Source of the DNA: Plasmopara viticola
Taxonomy: Eukaryota; Oomycota; Peronosporomycetes; Peronosporales; Peronosporaceae
Direction of reading: 5' to 3'
Assembly: GCA_001695595.3 (NCBI GenBank)
Contig: MBPM02000005.1
Location: 620,001-684,000 of the forward strand
Length of the DNA: 64,000 nt
Under the pieces are notes generated by a model. That model was not told where the DNA came from. It was given only the letters and a program-made list of their open reading frames with translations, and did not search any database. The position numbers and the translations under genes are program-made. Each line of letters begins with the position of its first letter. Position 1 is the first letter of the stretch. Positions 36,529 to 48,059 of the stretch are shown in pieces.

Positions 36529-37499
36529 AATCTAGAAGCAACTAGTTTAGCTTCCGCTGAAAGTACAGCAAATTGGTGGTCCAGATTCGTTAAGCTGTCG
36601 TCGACAAAGAGTTTCACTTAAATTAGGGGTCATCAGACACCGGCGTGGACCACGTGTGGCTGGCAACCGCTCGTTGTTGCTCTTTTGAATTCAATAGTTG
36701 ACCAAAAGAGCTAGTGGACATGGCGATGGCCGCACCAAAGCAGAGGTTGGTGCGAAAAAAGGAAATGTTTCCTTATCAACTTCAAATTTGTCGATACAGC
36801 ACCCTACGAGGAAGAAGGAGAACAATATTATCCTCAATGAATTTAATTAGCCGCCCCAATGTCATAATGCACGTAACGCTTGGTAACTGAGGGACACTTG
36901 TCGTATAAAGGCAACCATACAGACCGAAGTCGGCGACTATCGATTAAAAACCACGAATCTATTCTTTCGGGAGGCGAAACTGGGGCAGAGGCAGTCGACA
37001 GTACTCCGCGAAGTGTGACTGTCGGTAGCATCTTTAGTCTGCAGTACTCCGTAGAGAGCTGACGACAGCGGTGGGAACTGCCCCTGGCTGCAGGAAGGGT
37101 TCGAATTAGGCAATTTGACTCAAGTTGGCAAATTTGAAAGTCGGGGCGGTGCTTAGGTGAGGATAGGGGTATGGGTTCTACAGCTTGCTATTTCGACTAA
37201 ACGTATTAACGGCTCCGAAAAATACTCGTTTTAAAAGCAACAAGAATGAATGAGATTTTCGCATTAAGCCTTGTTAATATTTCTTCAATGCCTTCTGAGG
37301 TTCTGTTGACCAAAGCAATAGCACAAATGCTATTTTCACGGAGTAATCTATACTGTCATTAAATCTCGAGGACTTCTAGAGTCTGTTTAACTCGATCTAT
37401 CAAAACCTTTCTTCGCTTGCATAATAAAGCAGATGCGGACATTTCCTGCTCCAATTTACTACACCCACAGTTTTTGCATTGATTGCTGTCATAGGGGAA
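36529..37499. repeat. 969-bp tandem duplication, copy 1
   Basis: The sequence from AATCTAGAAGCAACTAG to CATAGGGGAA is repeated immediately at 37498-38468 with a period of 969 bp. The two copies overlap by the dinucleotide AA at the junction. About six single-base differences are visible between the copies, giving roughly 99.4% identity. This makes it the youngest rearrangement in the window. The content is non-coding as far as I can tell. The minus frames at 36843-37031 and 37812-38000 are the same short ORF in the two copies and match no known family. Confidence 0.9.
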
Positions 37500-38468
37500 T
37501 CTAGAAGCAACTAGTTTAGCTTCCGCTGAAAGTACAGCAAATTGGTGGTCCAGATTCGTTAAGCTGTCGTCGACAAAGAGTTTCACTTAAATTAGGGGTC
37601 ATCAGACACCGGCGTGGACCACGTGTGGCTGGCAACCGCTCGTTGTTGCTCTTTTGAATTCAATAGTTGACCAAAAGAGCTAGTGGACATGGCGATGGCC
37701 GCACCAAAGCAGAGGTTGGTGCGAAAAAAGGAAATGTTTCCTTATCAACTTCAAATTTGTCGATACAGCACCCTACGAGGAAGAAGGAGAACAATATTAT
37801 CCTCAATGAATTTAATTAGCCGCCCCAATGTTATAATGCACGTAACGCTTGGTAACTGAGGGACACTTGTCGTATAAAGGCAACCACACAGACCGAAGTC
37901 GGCGACTATCGATTAAAAACCACGAATCTATTTTTTCGGGAGGCGAAACTGGGGCAGAGGCAGTCGACAGTACTCCGCGAAGTGTGACTGTCGGTAGCAT
38001 CTTTAGTCTGCAGTACTCCGTAGAGAGCTGACGACAGCGGTGGGAACTGCCCCTGGCTGCAGGAAGGGTTCGAATTAGGCAATTTGACTCAAGTTGGCAA
38101 ATTTGAAAGTCGGGGCGGTGCTTAGGTGAGGATAGGGGTATGGGTTCTACAGCTTGCTATTTCGACTAAACGTATTAACGGCTCCAAAAAATACTCGTTT
38201 TTAAAGCAACAAGAATGAATGAGATTTTCGCATTAAGCCTTGTTAATATTTCTTCAATGCCTTCTGAGGTTCTGTTGACCAAAGCAATAGCACAAATGCT
38301 ATTTTCACGGAGTAATCTATACTGTCATTGAATCTCGAGGACTTCTAGAGTCTGTTTAACTCGATCTATCAAAACCTTTCTTCGCTTGCATAATAAAGCA
38401 GATGCGGACATTTCCTGCTCCAATTTACTACACCCACAGTTTTTGCATTGATTGCTGTCATAGGGGAA
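37498..38468. repeat. 969-bp tandem duplication, copy 2
   Basis: Copy 2 differs from copy 1 at a few positions, for example T for C in GTTATAATGC, C for T in CAACCACACAG, T for C in TATTTTTTCGG, and A for G in GCTCCAAAAAA. The sequence after it (CATTATGTGACTCG) is unique, so there are two copies and no third partial copy. The unit contains no terminal inverted repeats and no LTR-like TG..CA ends, so it looks like a segmental duplication and not an element. Confidence 0.9.
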
Positions 38469-41384
38469 CATTATGTGACTCGTATTTCCAGCAGCAAACC
38501 TATGTCAGTCAAAGAAGAACGGAATGAGCTCAAATTGAATGTGTAATATTATAAGCAACTTGGATCATTTATAAGCAGGACTCTCAACCCGTGCAGCCAT
38601 AAAGAAATCATTCTTTGTTCTCATTATAATAAAAGTCTCCACCTTGTAAAATTAGTGTTAAAAATGAAGCTACAATGCTGCAAAAGCTTGCTTATTAAAT
38701 TTGTTAAGACGATTATAATGATTCGATGTCACCAATCAAGATATAATCGAACGGAAACCAACGCTGAACATTTGATAAACACACATCACGAGGTAAGGTT
38801 TGTCGATCAAAAAGACCACAAAACCGCTGCTTGTTCTGAACTTGCAAAAATACAATAAACATCTATGAAACTAAAAAATGTGACGGTTTGCAAACAAATT
38901 GGTACGGCCCTGATTATACACGCGAGTAGTTTTAGACAAAAGGAAAAATTTAAAATTGTATATTTCCCATTGTATCAGAGAAAATAGATCAAGTGCGTAT
39001 AATGCGATTTTCAAACTGCCGACCAAACACACACATTTTCACTAAATTTATTCACGACTCCGTAGATCTGGTGATACCTCTGCGATTATTTGTGGCTAAG
39101 GGTTAAAGATATGCACATTGCCACAAGTTGCAGGATCAATTTTTGGCTGATTTGTTCAGAAGTATAAACCTGGTAAAATTTATAGTAGGACAAATAGCAA
39201 TGGACATGAAATGGGTTCTAGCTCTCCCATATTGACAATTTCTAGACCAATCTATTCAGTAGCCTATGTACTCACATTGTTGAGGATCTACACATGTTGT
39301 GTCTTTTGTTGCCACATAAGAAGAGTTTTTACCATGGCTGAAGTAGCATCGCGACATCGTCCCTTTTTTTACTGTTCTTGTCGTTCGGTAATAGTAAGAG
39401 ACTTAAAGACGCATTTTTCAGTGTGCTCTTCGAAGCTACAGAACTCAAGGAGACATCGTCTACTTCTTTGTTTGCTTGCATGAATTATCATAGAAGCTTG
39501 CAACGCGTTGTAGCTGTTTTTTGATGTGAAGAGAATGGATAGCACGATCACATGGTGCTTTCGTATCTTCACCGTATCAGTACATGCACTGATTATTGAA
39601 TTCGGAAAGTTGTACACCATACTCCACTGGTATGCTGGCATATGTATTCAGTACTCTCATAATTAATGACGTTGGCGATGACTTGGTGGTCTAGGAATCA
39701 CTTAGTCGATATAAAATCATGTCACCACGTCTGGTCGCCTACTTTGTAATAGCGCCCTACTCCCTGACTTTGTCGCTATACTTGGTCCAATTATAGCAAC
39801 GTAGCGCTCCAATGTCATTAGACAGACGAAAATGGGTAACTTCCAGATTGTTCAGAGAGTACTGTTGATGAAATTATTATTGTTTGACGATATTGTTTCG
39901 TAACGAGAACAGGGACTAAATTCCAATGGCCAGTTTTCCTTGCCAACGTTGAATAAGCATTCAAGTGCAATAATATTCTTCGACCCTATCTGCGCCACAT
40001 CATCGTCAAGGTAGTGTACGCGCTCCGACAATTTCCCAAGCTAGCATTTTCCGACTCTTCGACTTAAACCCCCGACTAAAGCTTTCTATCAAATGGCGGA
40101 GCAATAGAAGTGGTGGATACTACTTTCAGCCTTCATGGAACAGGGACAAGGCCTTTGTCTCGATCAGATATGACAAAACTTGGGCGAGTTGGAAAGAATA
40201 CGAATAACAACAAAGAACTCCAATTGTTTTCGTTTTAAATGAAACGCAACCCTCAGTGTAAAACAAAGACAATTGGCGTTTCTTCGTATCCATTTTCCAT
40301 TTCAAATACCGATCGATCTCGTCAAGAAAGTACTATATATACTGAGAACTCTTGCAGCGTATGGTGGATATGCCAGAAGACCCTCACACTACACAATGCA
40401 AAGCCGGGCAAAAATCTCATTTTTGACTTCACTTTGTGTTTTGTGACCATTACACGTTAAGGCATCAATGAACGACGGTAGAAAGGCGTATTACCCGTGT
40501 CCATCACCAAAGCTCTCTTGTGCCAACAGTTCGTGAGCATTTAAAAAGTTCAAAAACTCAGCATAATATCCTATTTCTCCACTTGTCGAATAAGAACGGG
40601 TGTCATTGTGCTTGAGTGCTTTAAGTAAAGTTCTCGGATAGCTGAATTATGCACGATATGCATTGCAGTCCAATTAAGATTAGCTGAGTGAGAGGACTTA
40701 TCTACCCCATCAATTGAACATGTGTGTGGTAATTATACTCGCGGACTATTGAAACTCTTCCCAAATGAAAATTGGAGATCGAACACACAACGCTCGCAGA
40801 CATACACCTTTATTACAATCGTGTCAGCATAGCCTATCGCGGCTTGGATGATGTCTTTCCTATAAGAGTGTATGAGATCATTCTCTTGATGGACAGCCTC
40901 GTTTTAAAAATGAGGAGATTTGCTTTCCGAGCGAGACCTTGAACTTGAGTGTTCCATATTCAAATTCAAATGAATAAAATTGTCAAAAACAAACCTCCAA
41001 AATGTCACTTTTAACGATAAGCATTTCTTTGCTTAATAATGCATATAGTTGGCAAACTAATGACGTAAAATATTGTGCATCAAGTAATGTATGCTTTTGC
41101 TTTAAATACTTTCATACAGTATGAATCAGATACAACGGGAAATATACGATGTAAAGTACTTCGGAAATTACTCGTATGTTTCAATATAATTGGAGCCGTA
41201 CCATTTTTATTTAATTTGCAAATCGTCACATCTTTTTTCTTTTCATTTGAATAATGTGCGATCAGAAAAAGGATGCGTAAGATTCCCCTAACTTCTTTTC
41301 GAAGACGAATGGACTGTACACCTAGTATAATACAGCACTATATAGAATGACATTTTGACAACCTGTTCCTCGTCGTCGACGGCC
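38469..41384. other. gene-poor stretch ending in the ABCA promoter
   Basis: A diverged copy of the 26.6 kb repeat lies at about 38730-38860. The rest is AT-rich with no supported gene. The last few hundred bases should hold the ABCA promoter. A TTTCATTT at 41241-41248 in a pyrimidine-rich context weakly resembles the oomycete initiator, but it lies 137 bp from the ATG and cannot be confirmed. Confidence 0.4.
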
Positions 41385-44300
41385 ATGAAGAATCCCGCTT
41401 TCAAGGAGGACATGCCGCTGTTCTCTCCATCACCGTTAGCCGAGCGTCGCACTTCGTGGCAGTTCATTCGGACGCTACTCTGGAAGAATTGGATGCTTAA
41501 GAAGCGCCACCCTGTCGCCACAATCATGGAGATCGCTCTACCGTGCATCTTCATCTTTTTAATGGGTCTACTCAAGTCCCAAGTAGATGACGTTTACGTG
41601 CCAGAAGGCTGGAGTGATGATGAAAGCTCGACGCTCGACGGTACTGAGGGTACGTCCTACAACCTGTACCAGTCTACCGGTACATTCTTATTCGACATTC
41701 CTGCCGCTTTACCCAAATTTACGATGCACGAGACCTCGTTATGGGGCATTCTGTTATATATGGGCACTCTATCCATTTCTCAGGGTATGAATATGGACGA
41801 ATTGTCGCGTACAAATTTGCAAAAGTGTACGACTGGTGTAATCGTACAAGGTTTAGTGGACATCGACCCGACGTCACCGTACGCCGTGCCTGCGGCATGC
41901 AAAGGCAAAGTCGTGCCCTACAAGGTTGCCATAGCTCCTGACACGACTTTTACGAGAGACTATTTTATGCAGACCATGGAAGTGTGGTACCCACGAATTG
42001 AGTTAGGAGAAACCACCACGTCAGCGGTCTTTCCGTCGTTAATGGAAAGCGTACAATTTTTTGACACGGAAGAAGCATTGGAAAATTACATAAGTGGGAG
42101 CGATTATGGGTCAACGCTAGCAAATCCTCATATTTACGGAGCCATCGTCTTTAATTCGTACCCAGATGCCGACAATATTGGGTCGTTTCAAGACATTGAG
42201 TACACTGTCCGATTAAATTCGACCATTGGAGATGAAGCTTCAGTTGGTTCGATTCCCAGAACAGGTGGAGATCCATCGGAAATGTCACCGTTACAAAAGT
42301 CGATCGACGTCAAGTATTATTCAAGATATGCCACGACCGGCTTCATGACACTTCAGACATTAGTCACGAAATTTGTCTCGTGTATGCCTGAATGGGATGC
42401 AGCGACTCAGACAACAAGTGGAGAGTGTCAACGTACTGACACGACGGCTGTTGCGTCTTCAGAACTAGATGATGCACTCTTGTCGTCATTGGATAATGAT
42501 GTGCTTTTAGCCACGGCTCTTGAAAGCATTGCTGGAGCTGGCGTGACGTTCTCAAGCTTAGTACCTTTTCTTTCAAACGACACAATCGAGGCATTGCTTG
42601 TCTCGTTGCGACAGGCGCCACAACCGTATCTTGGCGCGTCTGTGGCACCGTTTCCCATCGAATCGTTTGTCAGCTCGCCGTTCTACGACTCTGTCTCGAC
42701 CGTTTTTCCCATCGTGTTCATCTTGTCGTACTTGTACTCGATTTCTCGGATCTTAGTGGTCCTTATCCAAGAGAAAGAGCTGCGTTTGCGAGAATACATG
42801 AAGATCCTTGGCGTCAAGGAGAAAGCGATTGTCGTGTCGTGGTACATTACGTACACGCTTATTCTTTTCGGAAGCGCAATTCTCCAAGCTTTTGTGGGCT
42901 CATTGAGTTTGTTTGCCAACAGTTTGGCGTCTTTGATCTTTCTCTTTTTCTTCCTTTTTGGTCTCAGTGTACTCGCGTATGGCTTTATGATCAGTACCAT
43001 CTTCAGCAAGGCTCGCGTCGGCGCTTTTGTTGGAATGGTGCTTTTCTTTCTCATGTATTTTGTATCCGCAGCGCTTACTACGCAAACGTCCGAGAGCACA
43101 AAGACAATCGCGTGTCTTCTCTCTCCAGTCGCGCTTTCACTGGGTGTGACAGTCTTGTCAAATTTTGAAGCAACTGGCACTGGCGTTGATTTTTCGAACG
43201 CAAGCGTACTAAACAACAACTTTCGCTTCAGTCATTCGCTATGGATGTTTGTGATTGACACGATTTTGTATACACTGTTAGGACTGTATTTTGAAAAAGT
43301 CGTGCCAAAAGAGTACGGGACGACCCTCAAGTGGTACTTCCCGCTCTCTCCATCGTACTGGCAAACAGGTCGTGCAGCACACGAAGGAATGAATGCCAAA
43401 ATTGATGCCGAAAACCCAGGAGAGGCTCTGTTGAACAGTGCGTCAATTGATATCAGCTGCGTCATCGAGCCAGTGACTGCTGAACTACGCGAGCAAGAAC
43501 AGTCGGGTCAAGTTTTAGCGATTCAGCGATTGCGAAAAGTATTTTCGGTTCCTGGTGGTGAAAAAGTGGCGGTACAAGGCTTGAATTTAACCATGTACAA
43601 GAACCAGATTACGTGTTTACTTGGACATAATGGTGCAGGGAAGACGACTTTGATCTCGATGCTTACGGGTATGATTGCACCTACAAGTGGTGACGCCACG
43701 TTCCGTGGCATGTCCATTCGTCACGATATGGACGTGATCCGTGAGTCTTTGGGGCTTTGTTTTCAACATGACGTCTTGTTTGAAGAATTGACGGTCGAAG
43801 AACACTTGCTTTTCTTTGGACGCATCAAAGGGTATACCATCAATGAACTGGATGAAGTGATTGCGCGTCAGATTCAAGAAGTAGGATTGACGGAAAAACG
43901 CCACGTCAAGTCGACGGAATTGTCGGGTGGGATGAAACGGAAGCTCTCGGTTGCGATTTCTCTGCTTGGTGACAGTTCATTGGTGTTTTTAGACGAGCCA
44001 ACGTCGGGAATGGATCCGTATAGTCGACGAAGCACGTGGGAGATCTTGCTGAATAATCGCAACGATCGTGTGATGGTCCTCACAACCCATTTTATGGACG
44101 AAGCTGATATTCTTGGGGATCGAGTCGCTATAATGGCTGAAGGCGATCTGCGGTGTTGTGGGTCGTCGTTGTTTCTAAAGAATCGGTATGGTGCAGGCTA
44201 CAACTTGACACTAGTTAAGGACGATGCGACGTGTGAGGACAATGATGTGATTGATTTCGTGACCACGCGCGTGCCGACGGCGCAATTATTGAGCAATGTT

Positions 44301-47264
44301 GGCAGTGAAATTGCGTTCCAATTGCCACTTGCGAGCTCGTCAACGTTTGCGTCCATGTTTGCTGACTTGGATGAAAAGTTGCAAGAGCTCGGCTTGTTAT
44401 CGTACGGTGTTTCAGTAACGACATTAGAGGAGGTGTTTATCAAAGTGGCAGAGGCAAATGATCACGATAATCAGCATACACTTGGGAATCGCGGTCGGAC
44501 TCCAACAGCTGGCTTTATTGATACGAATGCTGGTACTGAAGCAGCTGGGTCGTACTTTCTGATTCACTTATGGGCTCTCTTTCTCAAGCGATTCCGCTAT
44601 GCCAAGCGGGACAAGAAGATGATCTTTTACAGCTTGGCTCTTCCCGTCATCCTTCTAGCCGTAGGCTTGGGGTTGCTTCAAAGCACGAGCATTACCAAGG
44701 ACGATCCAAATCTGCAATTGACGACAAACACTTTTGATGCTGGAACGGAGACTCCGACTCCGTATTTCTGTCAACCAGGTCCAAGTCAAGATGAGTGGTG
44801 CAGTACAGCAATGGACTCGTACTTTACCGATGTTTCCACCCAAGCGCTTGCGCTGTCAGAACCAGCATATGACTCGAGTTCACCGACAGTTTTCAGTGTG
44901 ACGTATACAGACCCGGAAGTTAACACAAGTGGTGCCACCGGCTACGGGTTACGACTCGGTCAAGAGATTTTTCATCGGGGCTACGGTGTCGATACGTCGC
45001 CAGTCGAAGGGCAATACGGAGCCTACCTCGTGCACGGAGACAGTAATCAAAATGTCTTGAGCTACAACCTGTTTGTGAACACGACGTCAACCCATAGCGC
45101 AATCATCTTTAAAGCATTGATGGACCAGACAATTTACCGTTTCTTTGCGTCCGATGCGAGTGGTGATGGGTCAAACCTTAAACTAGTCGTAAACAACCAT
45201 CCATTGCCATTGACTGCGGATGCCAAGGCTTTGTTTGGATCCTTTCTCGCATTCACCGCCTGTTTGTTCATCTGTATTGCCTTTACGTACTACCCGGCAT
45301 CCATTGTGACGTTTTTGGTAAAAGAGAAACAGTCAACGCACAACTCGAAGCATCAGCAATTGGTCTCGGGCGTGTCGCTTGGTGCGTTTTGGTTGGCGAA
45401 TTTCCTCTGGGATTTCTCGCTGTACTTGGTCCCGTGTGTAGCAGCTCTTGCTTTGATCAAAGGCTTTGGCATTGATGCAATGACTGGTGGGTCATCGTGC
45501 TCCAGCTGCACGTCCGAGACGTTTTTGGCCGTGATTGTCTTGTTCTTGCTCTTCGGATTGGCCATTTGTCCGTTCACGTACTGTTTATCGTATCTCTTTA
45601 AAGAGCACGCGTCGTCTCAAACGTACACGATCATGATTAATTTTCTCCTTGGTGTCGTGCTGATGATTGCATCGTTTGTGCTAGATATGATTGAATCGAC
45701 CGAGGATGTGAACGCAGTGCTCGTGTTTATATGGCGCTTATCGCCACTATTTAATCTTGGCTATGGGCTGTTGAATCTTGTGCTTAATGAACTCACAACG
45801 ATTCGCGAGAGCGACGAGACGCCGACAAGTCCATTTAGTACCGAGCTCATGGGGTGGGAGATGATTTACTTGTTTTTCACGGCCATTTTGTATGGTTTTT
45901 TGGCCGTGGGAATCGACTATGCGATGACGTTTCCAACGGTAAAAGAATGGCTGAGTGGCCACCATGTGGTGAGTGATGAAGAATATGACGACGACGTGGA
46001 TGTGGAGAAGGAGGCACAGCGTGTGGCAAGTGGCGAAGCAGACGGCGACATTATTAAGCTCGCGAAGCTTCGAAAGGTTTATCGTGGTGGGAAAGTGGCG
46101 GTTCGTAACTTGTCGTTTGGATTAAAGCAAGGAGAATGTTTTGGGTTTCTAGGAATCAATGGCGCTGGCAAGACGACGACAATGAAGATGCTGACAGGCG
46201 ATGAAGTACCGACGAGTGGGACGGCGACACTTGGTGGCTTTGATATTCTCACGCAACAGATGGAAGTTCGTCGGCAGATTGGATACTGTCCACAATTTGA
46301 TGCTCTGTTTGATTTGCTAACAGTACGTGAGCATTTAGAGCTCTTTGCATCGATCAAAGGCGTTTCCCGTGCTCAGCTAAACGACGTGGTACAGGACAAG
46401 ATCAATCAACTCAATCTTGGCGATTTTGAACACAAACTTGCTGGCAGTTTAAGTGGAGGAAACAAACGCAAATTGTCGGTAGCCATTGCAATGATTGGCA
46501 ATCCGCGTATTATTTTCTTGGACGAACCATCGACGGGAATGGATCCCGTGTCTCGTCGTTTTATGTGGGACGTGATCGCTGATATCTCAACTCGTGGCAA
46601 GAATTCGACTATTGTGTTGACGACTCACAGTATGGAGGAGGCGGAAGCTCTATGCTCACGCGTCGGTATCATGGTGGGTGGTCGGCTGCGCTGTCTCGGG
46701 AGCGTTCAGCACTTAAAGTCTCGGTTTGGCGACGGACTAATCTTTGACGTTAAATTGGCGACTCCGACTCAGGAAGAGCTGGGCGAATTAATGCAGCGAG
46801 GTTTTGGAGGGGCTCAAGAGACCGTCACACGTGTGGATCTAGAAGACAAGTGCCGATTGTGTGGAGACCAAACGTTGGCGCAGCGTGTGGTGGCCTCTCA
46901 TCCGACAGGATACGGACTTGCTGCCGCCATGGAACGGGACGGATCTGTTCGTGCAGATGCATTTTTGTCTTGGTATTTAGAGGAGACTCGCTTCGATACA
47001 CTTTTACACTTTCTTAGCCACTCGTTCAGCCACGGTGGCGTCACGGTGATGGAGCGTCAGAATGATTTCTGTCGCTTTAAACTCTGTGGCTCGAACGACG
47101 AATTGTGCTTGTCCAAGGTGTTTGCACTTGTGGAAGACATTAAAGAGAAGATGCACATTCGCGAGTACAGCGTCTCCCAGACGTCTCTCGAGCAGATTTT
47201 CAATTCTTTTGCGTCCCAGCAGACTGAGGAACAAGGTGTGGCGCGTGGCTTTCAGCAGACTTAA
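41385..47264 (+). CDS. ABCA-family full ABC transporter, 1,959 aa
   Basis: This is a membrane transporter of the ABCA (lipid/sterol exporter-like) subfamily, with two membrane domains and two ATPase domains in one chain. The ATG at 41385 is used because the frame reaches 41355 only via TTG. TM1 is at about residues 44-63 and is followed by a large extracytosolic loop to about 435. Five or six helices (435-640) lead to NBD1, with Walker A GHNGAGKTT at about 745, signature LSGGMKRKLSVA at about 845 and Walker B LVFLDEPTSGMDP at about 866. The second half has TM7 at about 1078-1098, a loop, and helices at about 1284-1512. NBD2 has Walker A GINGAGKTTTMKMLTG at about 1588, signature LSGGNKRKLSVA at about 1688 and Walker B IIFLDEPSTGMDP at about 1708. 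The C-terminal EYSVSQTSLEQIFNSFA is the usual ABCA tail. The gene is a single intact exon in which all catalytic motifs are present. The substrate is unknown. Confidence 0.97.
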   Translation: MKNPAFKEDMPLFSPSPLAERRTSWQFIRTLLWKNWMLKKRHPVATIMEIALPCIFIFLMGLLKSQVDDVYVPEGWSDDESSTLDGTEGTSYNLYQSTGTFLFDIPAALPKFTMHETSLWGILLYMGTLSISQGMNMDELSRTNLQKCTTGVIVQGLVDIDPTSPYAVPAACKGKVVPYKVAIAPDTTFTRDYFMQTMEVWYPRIELGETTTSAVFPSLMESVQFFDTEEALENYISGSDYGSTLANPHIYGAIVFNSYPDADNIGSFQDIEYTVRLNSTIGDEASVGSIPRTGGDPSEMSPLQKSIDVKYYSRYATTGFMTLQTLVTKFVSCMPEWDAATQTTSGECQRTDTTAVASSELDDALLSSLDNDVLLATALESIAGAGVTFSSLVPFLSNDTIEALLVSLRQAPQPYLGASVAPFPIESFVSSPFYDSVSTVFPIVFILSYLYSISRILVVLIQEKELRLREYMKILGVKEKAIVVSWYITYTLILFGSAILQAFVGSLSLFANSLASLIFLFFFLFGLSVLAYGFMISTIFSKARVGAFVGMVLFFLMYFVSAALTTQTSESTKTIACLLSPVALSLGVTVLSNFEATGTGVDFSNASVLNNNFRFSHSLWMFVIDTILYTLLGLYFEKVVPKEYGTTLKWYFPLSPSYWQTGRAAHEGMNAKIDAENPGEALLNSASIDISCVIEPVTAELREQEQSGQVLAIQRLRKVFSVPGGEKVAVQGLNLTMYKNQITCLLGHNGAGKTTLISMLTGMIAPTSGDATFRGMSIRHDMDVIRESLGLCFQHDVLFEELTVEEHLLFFGRIKGYTINELDEVIARQIQEVGLTEKRHVKSTELSGGMKRKLSVAISLLGDSSLVFLDEPTSGMDPYSRRSTWEILLNNRNDRVMVLTTHFMDEADILGDRVAIMAEGDLRCCGSSLFLKNRYGAGYNLTLVKDDATCEDNDVIDFVTTRVPTAQLLSNVGSEIAFQLPLASSSTFASMFADLDEKLQELGLLSYGVSVTTLEEVFIKVAEANDHDNQHTLGNRGRTPTAGFIDTNAGTEAAGSYFLIHLWALFLKRFRYAKRDKKMIFYSLALPVILLAVGLGLLQSTSITKDDPNLQLTTNTFDAGTETPTPYFCQPGPSQDEWCSTAMDSYFTDVSTQALALSEPAYDSSSPTVFSVTYTDPEVNTSGATGYGLRLGQEIFHRGYGVDTSPVEGQYGAYLVHGDSNQNVLSYNLFVNTTSTHSAIIFKALMDQTIYRFFASDASGDGSNLKLVVNNHPLPLTADAKALFGSFLAFTACLFICIAFTYYPASIVTFLVKEKQSTHNSKHQQLVSGVSLGAFWLANFLWDFSLYLVPCVAALALIKGFGIDAMTGGSSCSSCTSETFLAVIVLFLLFGLAICPFTYCLSYLFKEHASSQTYTIMINFLLGVVLMIASFVLDMIESTEDVNAVLVFIWRLSPLFNLGYGLLNLVLNELTTIRESDETPTSPFSTELMGWEMIYLFFTAILYGFLAVGIDYAMTFPTVKEWLSGHHVVSDEEYDDDVDVEKEAQRVASGEADGDIIKLAKLRKVYRGGKVAVRNLSFGLKQGECFGFLGINGAGKTTTMKMLTGDEVPTSGTATLGGFDILTQQMEVRRQIGYCPQFDALFDLLTVREHLELFASIKGVSRAQLNDVVQDKINQLNLGDFEHKLAGSLSGGNKRKLSVAIAMIGNPRIIFLDEPSTGMDPVSRRFMWDVIADISTRGKNSTIVLTTHSMEEAEALCSRVGIMVGGRLRCLGSVQHLKSRFGDGLIFDVKLATPTQEELGELMQRGFGGAQETVTRVDLEDKCRLCGDQTLAQRVVASHPTGYGLAAAMERDGSVRADAFLSWYLEETRFDTLLHFLSHSFSHGGVTVMERQNDFCRFKLCGSNDELCLSKVFALVEDIKEKMHIREYSVSQTSLEQIFNSFASQQTEEQGVARGFQQT

Positions 47265-47297
47265 GCTACCTCTGCTCAGACTTAAGCTACCTCTGCT
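47256..47297 (+). repeat. 21-bp tandem duplication across the ABCA stop codon
   Basis: The 21-bp unit at 47256-47276 starts CAGACTTAAGCTACC and contains the TAA stop at 47262-47264. It is repeated exactly at 47277-47297. The duplication therefore leaves the protein unchanged but doubles the start of the 3' untranslated region. Confidence 0.85.
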
Positions 47298-48059
47298 TTG
47301 GAATACTTTTACTTGGAAAGGCACTATGAGCTTTCTTTTTTCGATGCAGAGATTTGAAAACTAAAAACTGTAACTTGAAACAGTAACGATTTTCACATGT
47401 GCAAAATCTGTTATACTAAATAAGCGAGAAGCTAAGAAATAGAATACATTTTTACTTTCCTCTCGATTACTAAAGAACATAATGATGCTTCTCGTTAAAT
47501 CGCAAAGGTTAAAATAAGCCCTGTGAAGTCTGGAATATAAACACATACAATAAAACGACGCTACAAATTGGCAAAATCCTGTGGAAAGAAGGGTCTCTTC
47601 ATACAGTTATTATAGAAGTGCTAAGTAAAGTTTGTATACTTCTCCTCCTTCAATTACCAAGTTTGGTAGATTCAACGACTTACCCGCAACGTGATCAACG
47701 CTAAAGCGAGCTGCTACTCAGCCGCGAGGTTCTAAAGCAAGTCAAATTCGTCAGGATGAAGAAGACAAGTTTCAATGGTCATGATGGTCGCCGCGAGAAA
47801 GAACACGCTTTATATTGCAAATAAATTAATATTTTGCTACTTTATGTAGTTGGTTTTTAAATGACTATTCCTTTTGAGAAAATGTCATTAACAGTTTCGA
47901 CCCACAGCATTTAATTAGTCACAGTGGTACTGCAATTTCTTGCGCATCATGAATCGTTTTACGTGCAATTCACATTACTTTCGCTTCTTGACGTCCTGCT
48001 GAATCACTTTTGTAACTGAATGCATAAAGCAATGTATATGGTCAACGCTCTGGACGACT
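47298..48059. other. convergent 3' intergenic region
   Basis: AT-rich sequence lies between the ends of the ABCA gene (plus) and the secreted repeat-protein gene (minus). Presumably it contains both polyadenylation regions. No other gene or clear terminator signal was seen. Confidence 0.5.

Noticed and set aside
36529..38468. Pair of long terminal repeats of a retrotransposon.
   Set aside because: The two copies are directly adjacent with no internal region, and there are no TG..CA ends or primer-binding site.
41355..41384. Ten-codon upstream extension of the ABCA transporter.
   Set aside because: The extension opens at TTG. The first ATG at 41385 gives the expected ABCA N-terminus.
42683..43219. 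178-codon antisense frame in the ABCA gene, with smaller ones along the gene.
   Set aside because: They overlap conserved transporter sequence on the coding strand and have no recognisable domain.
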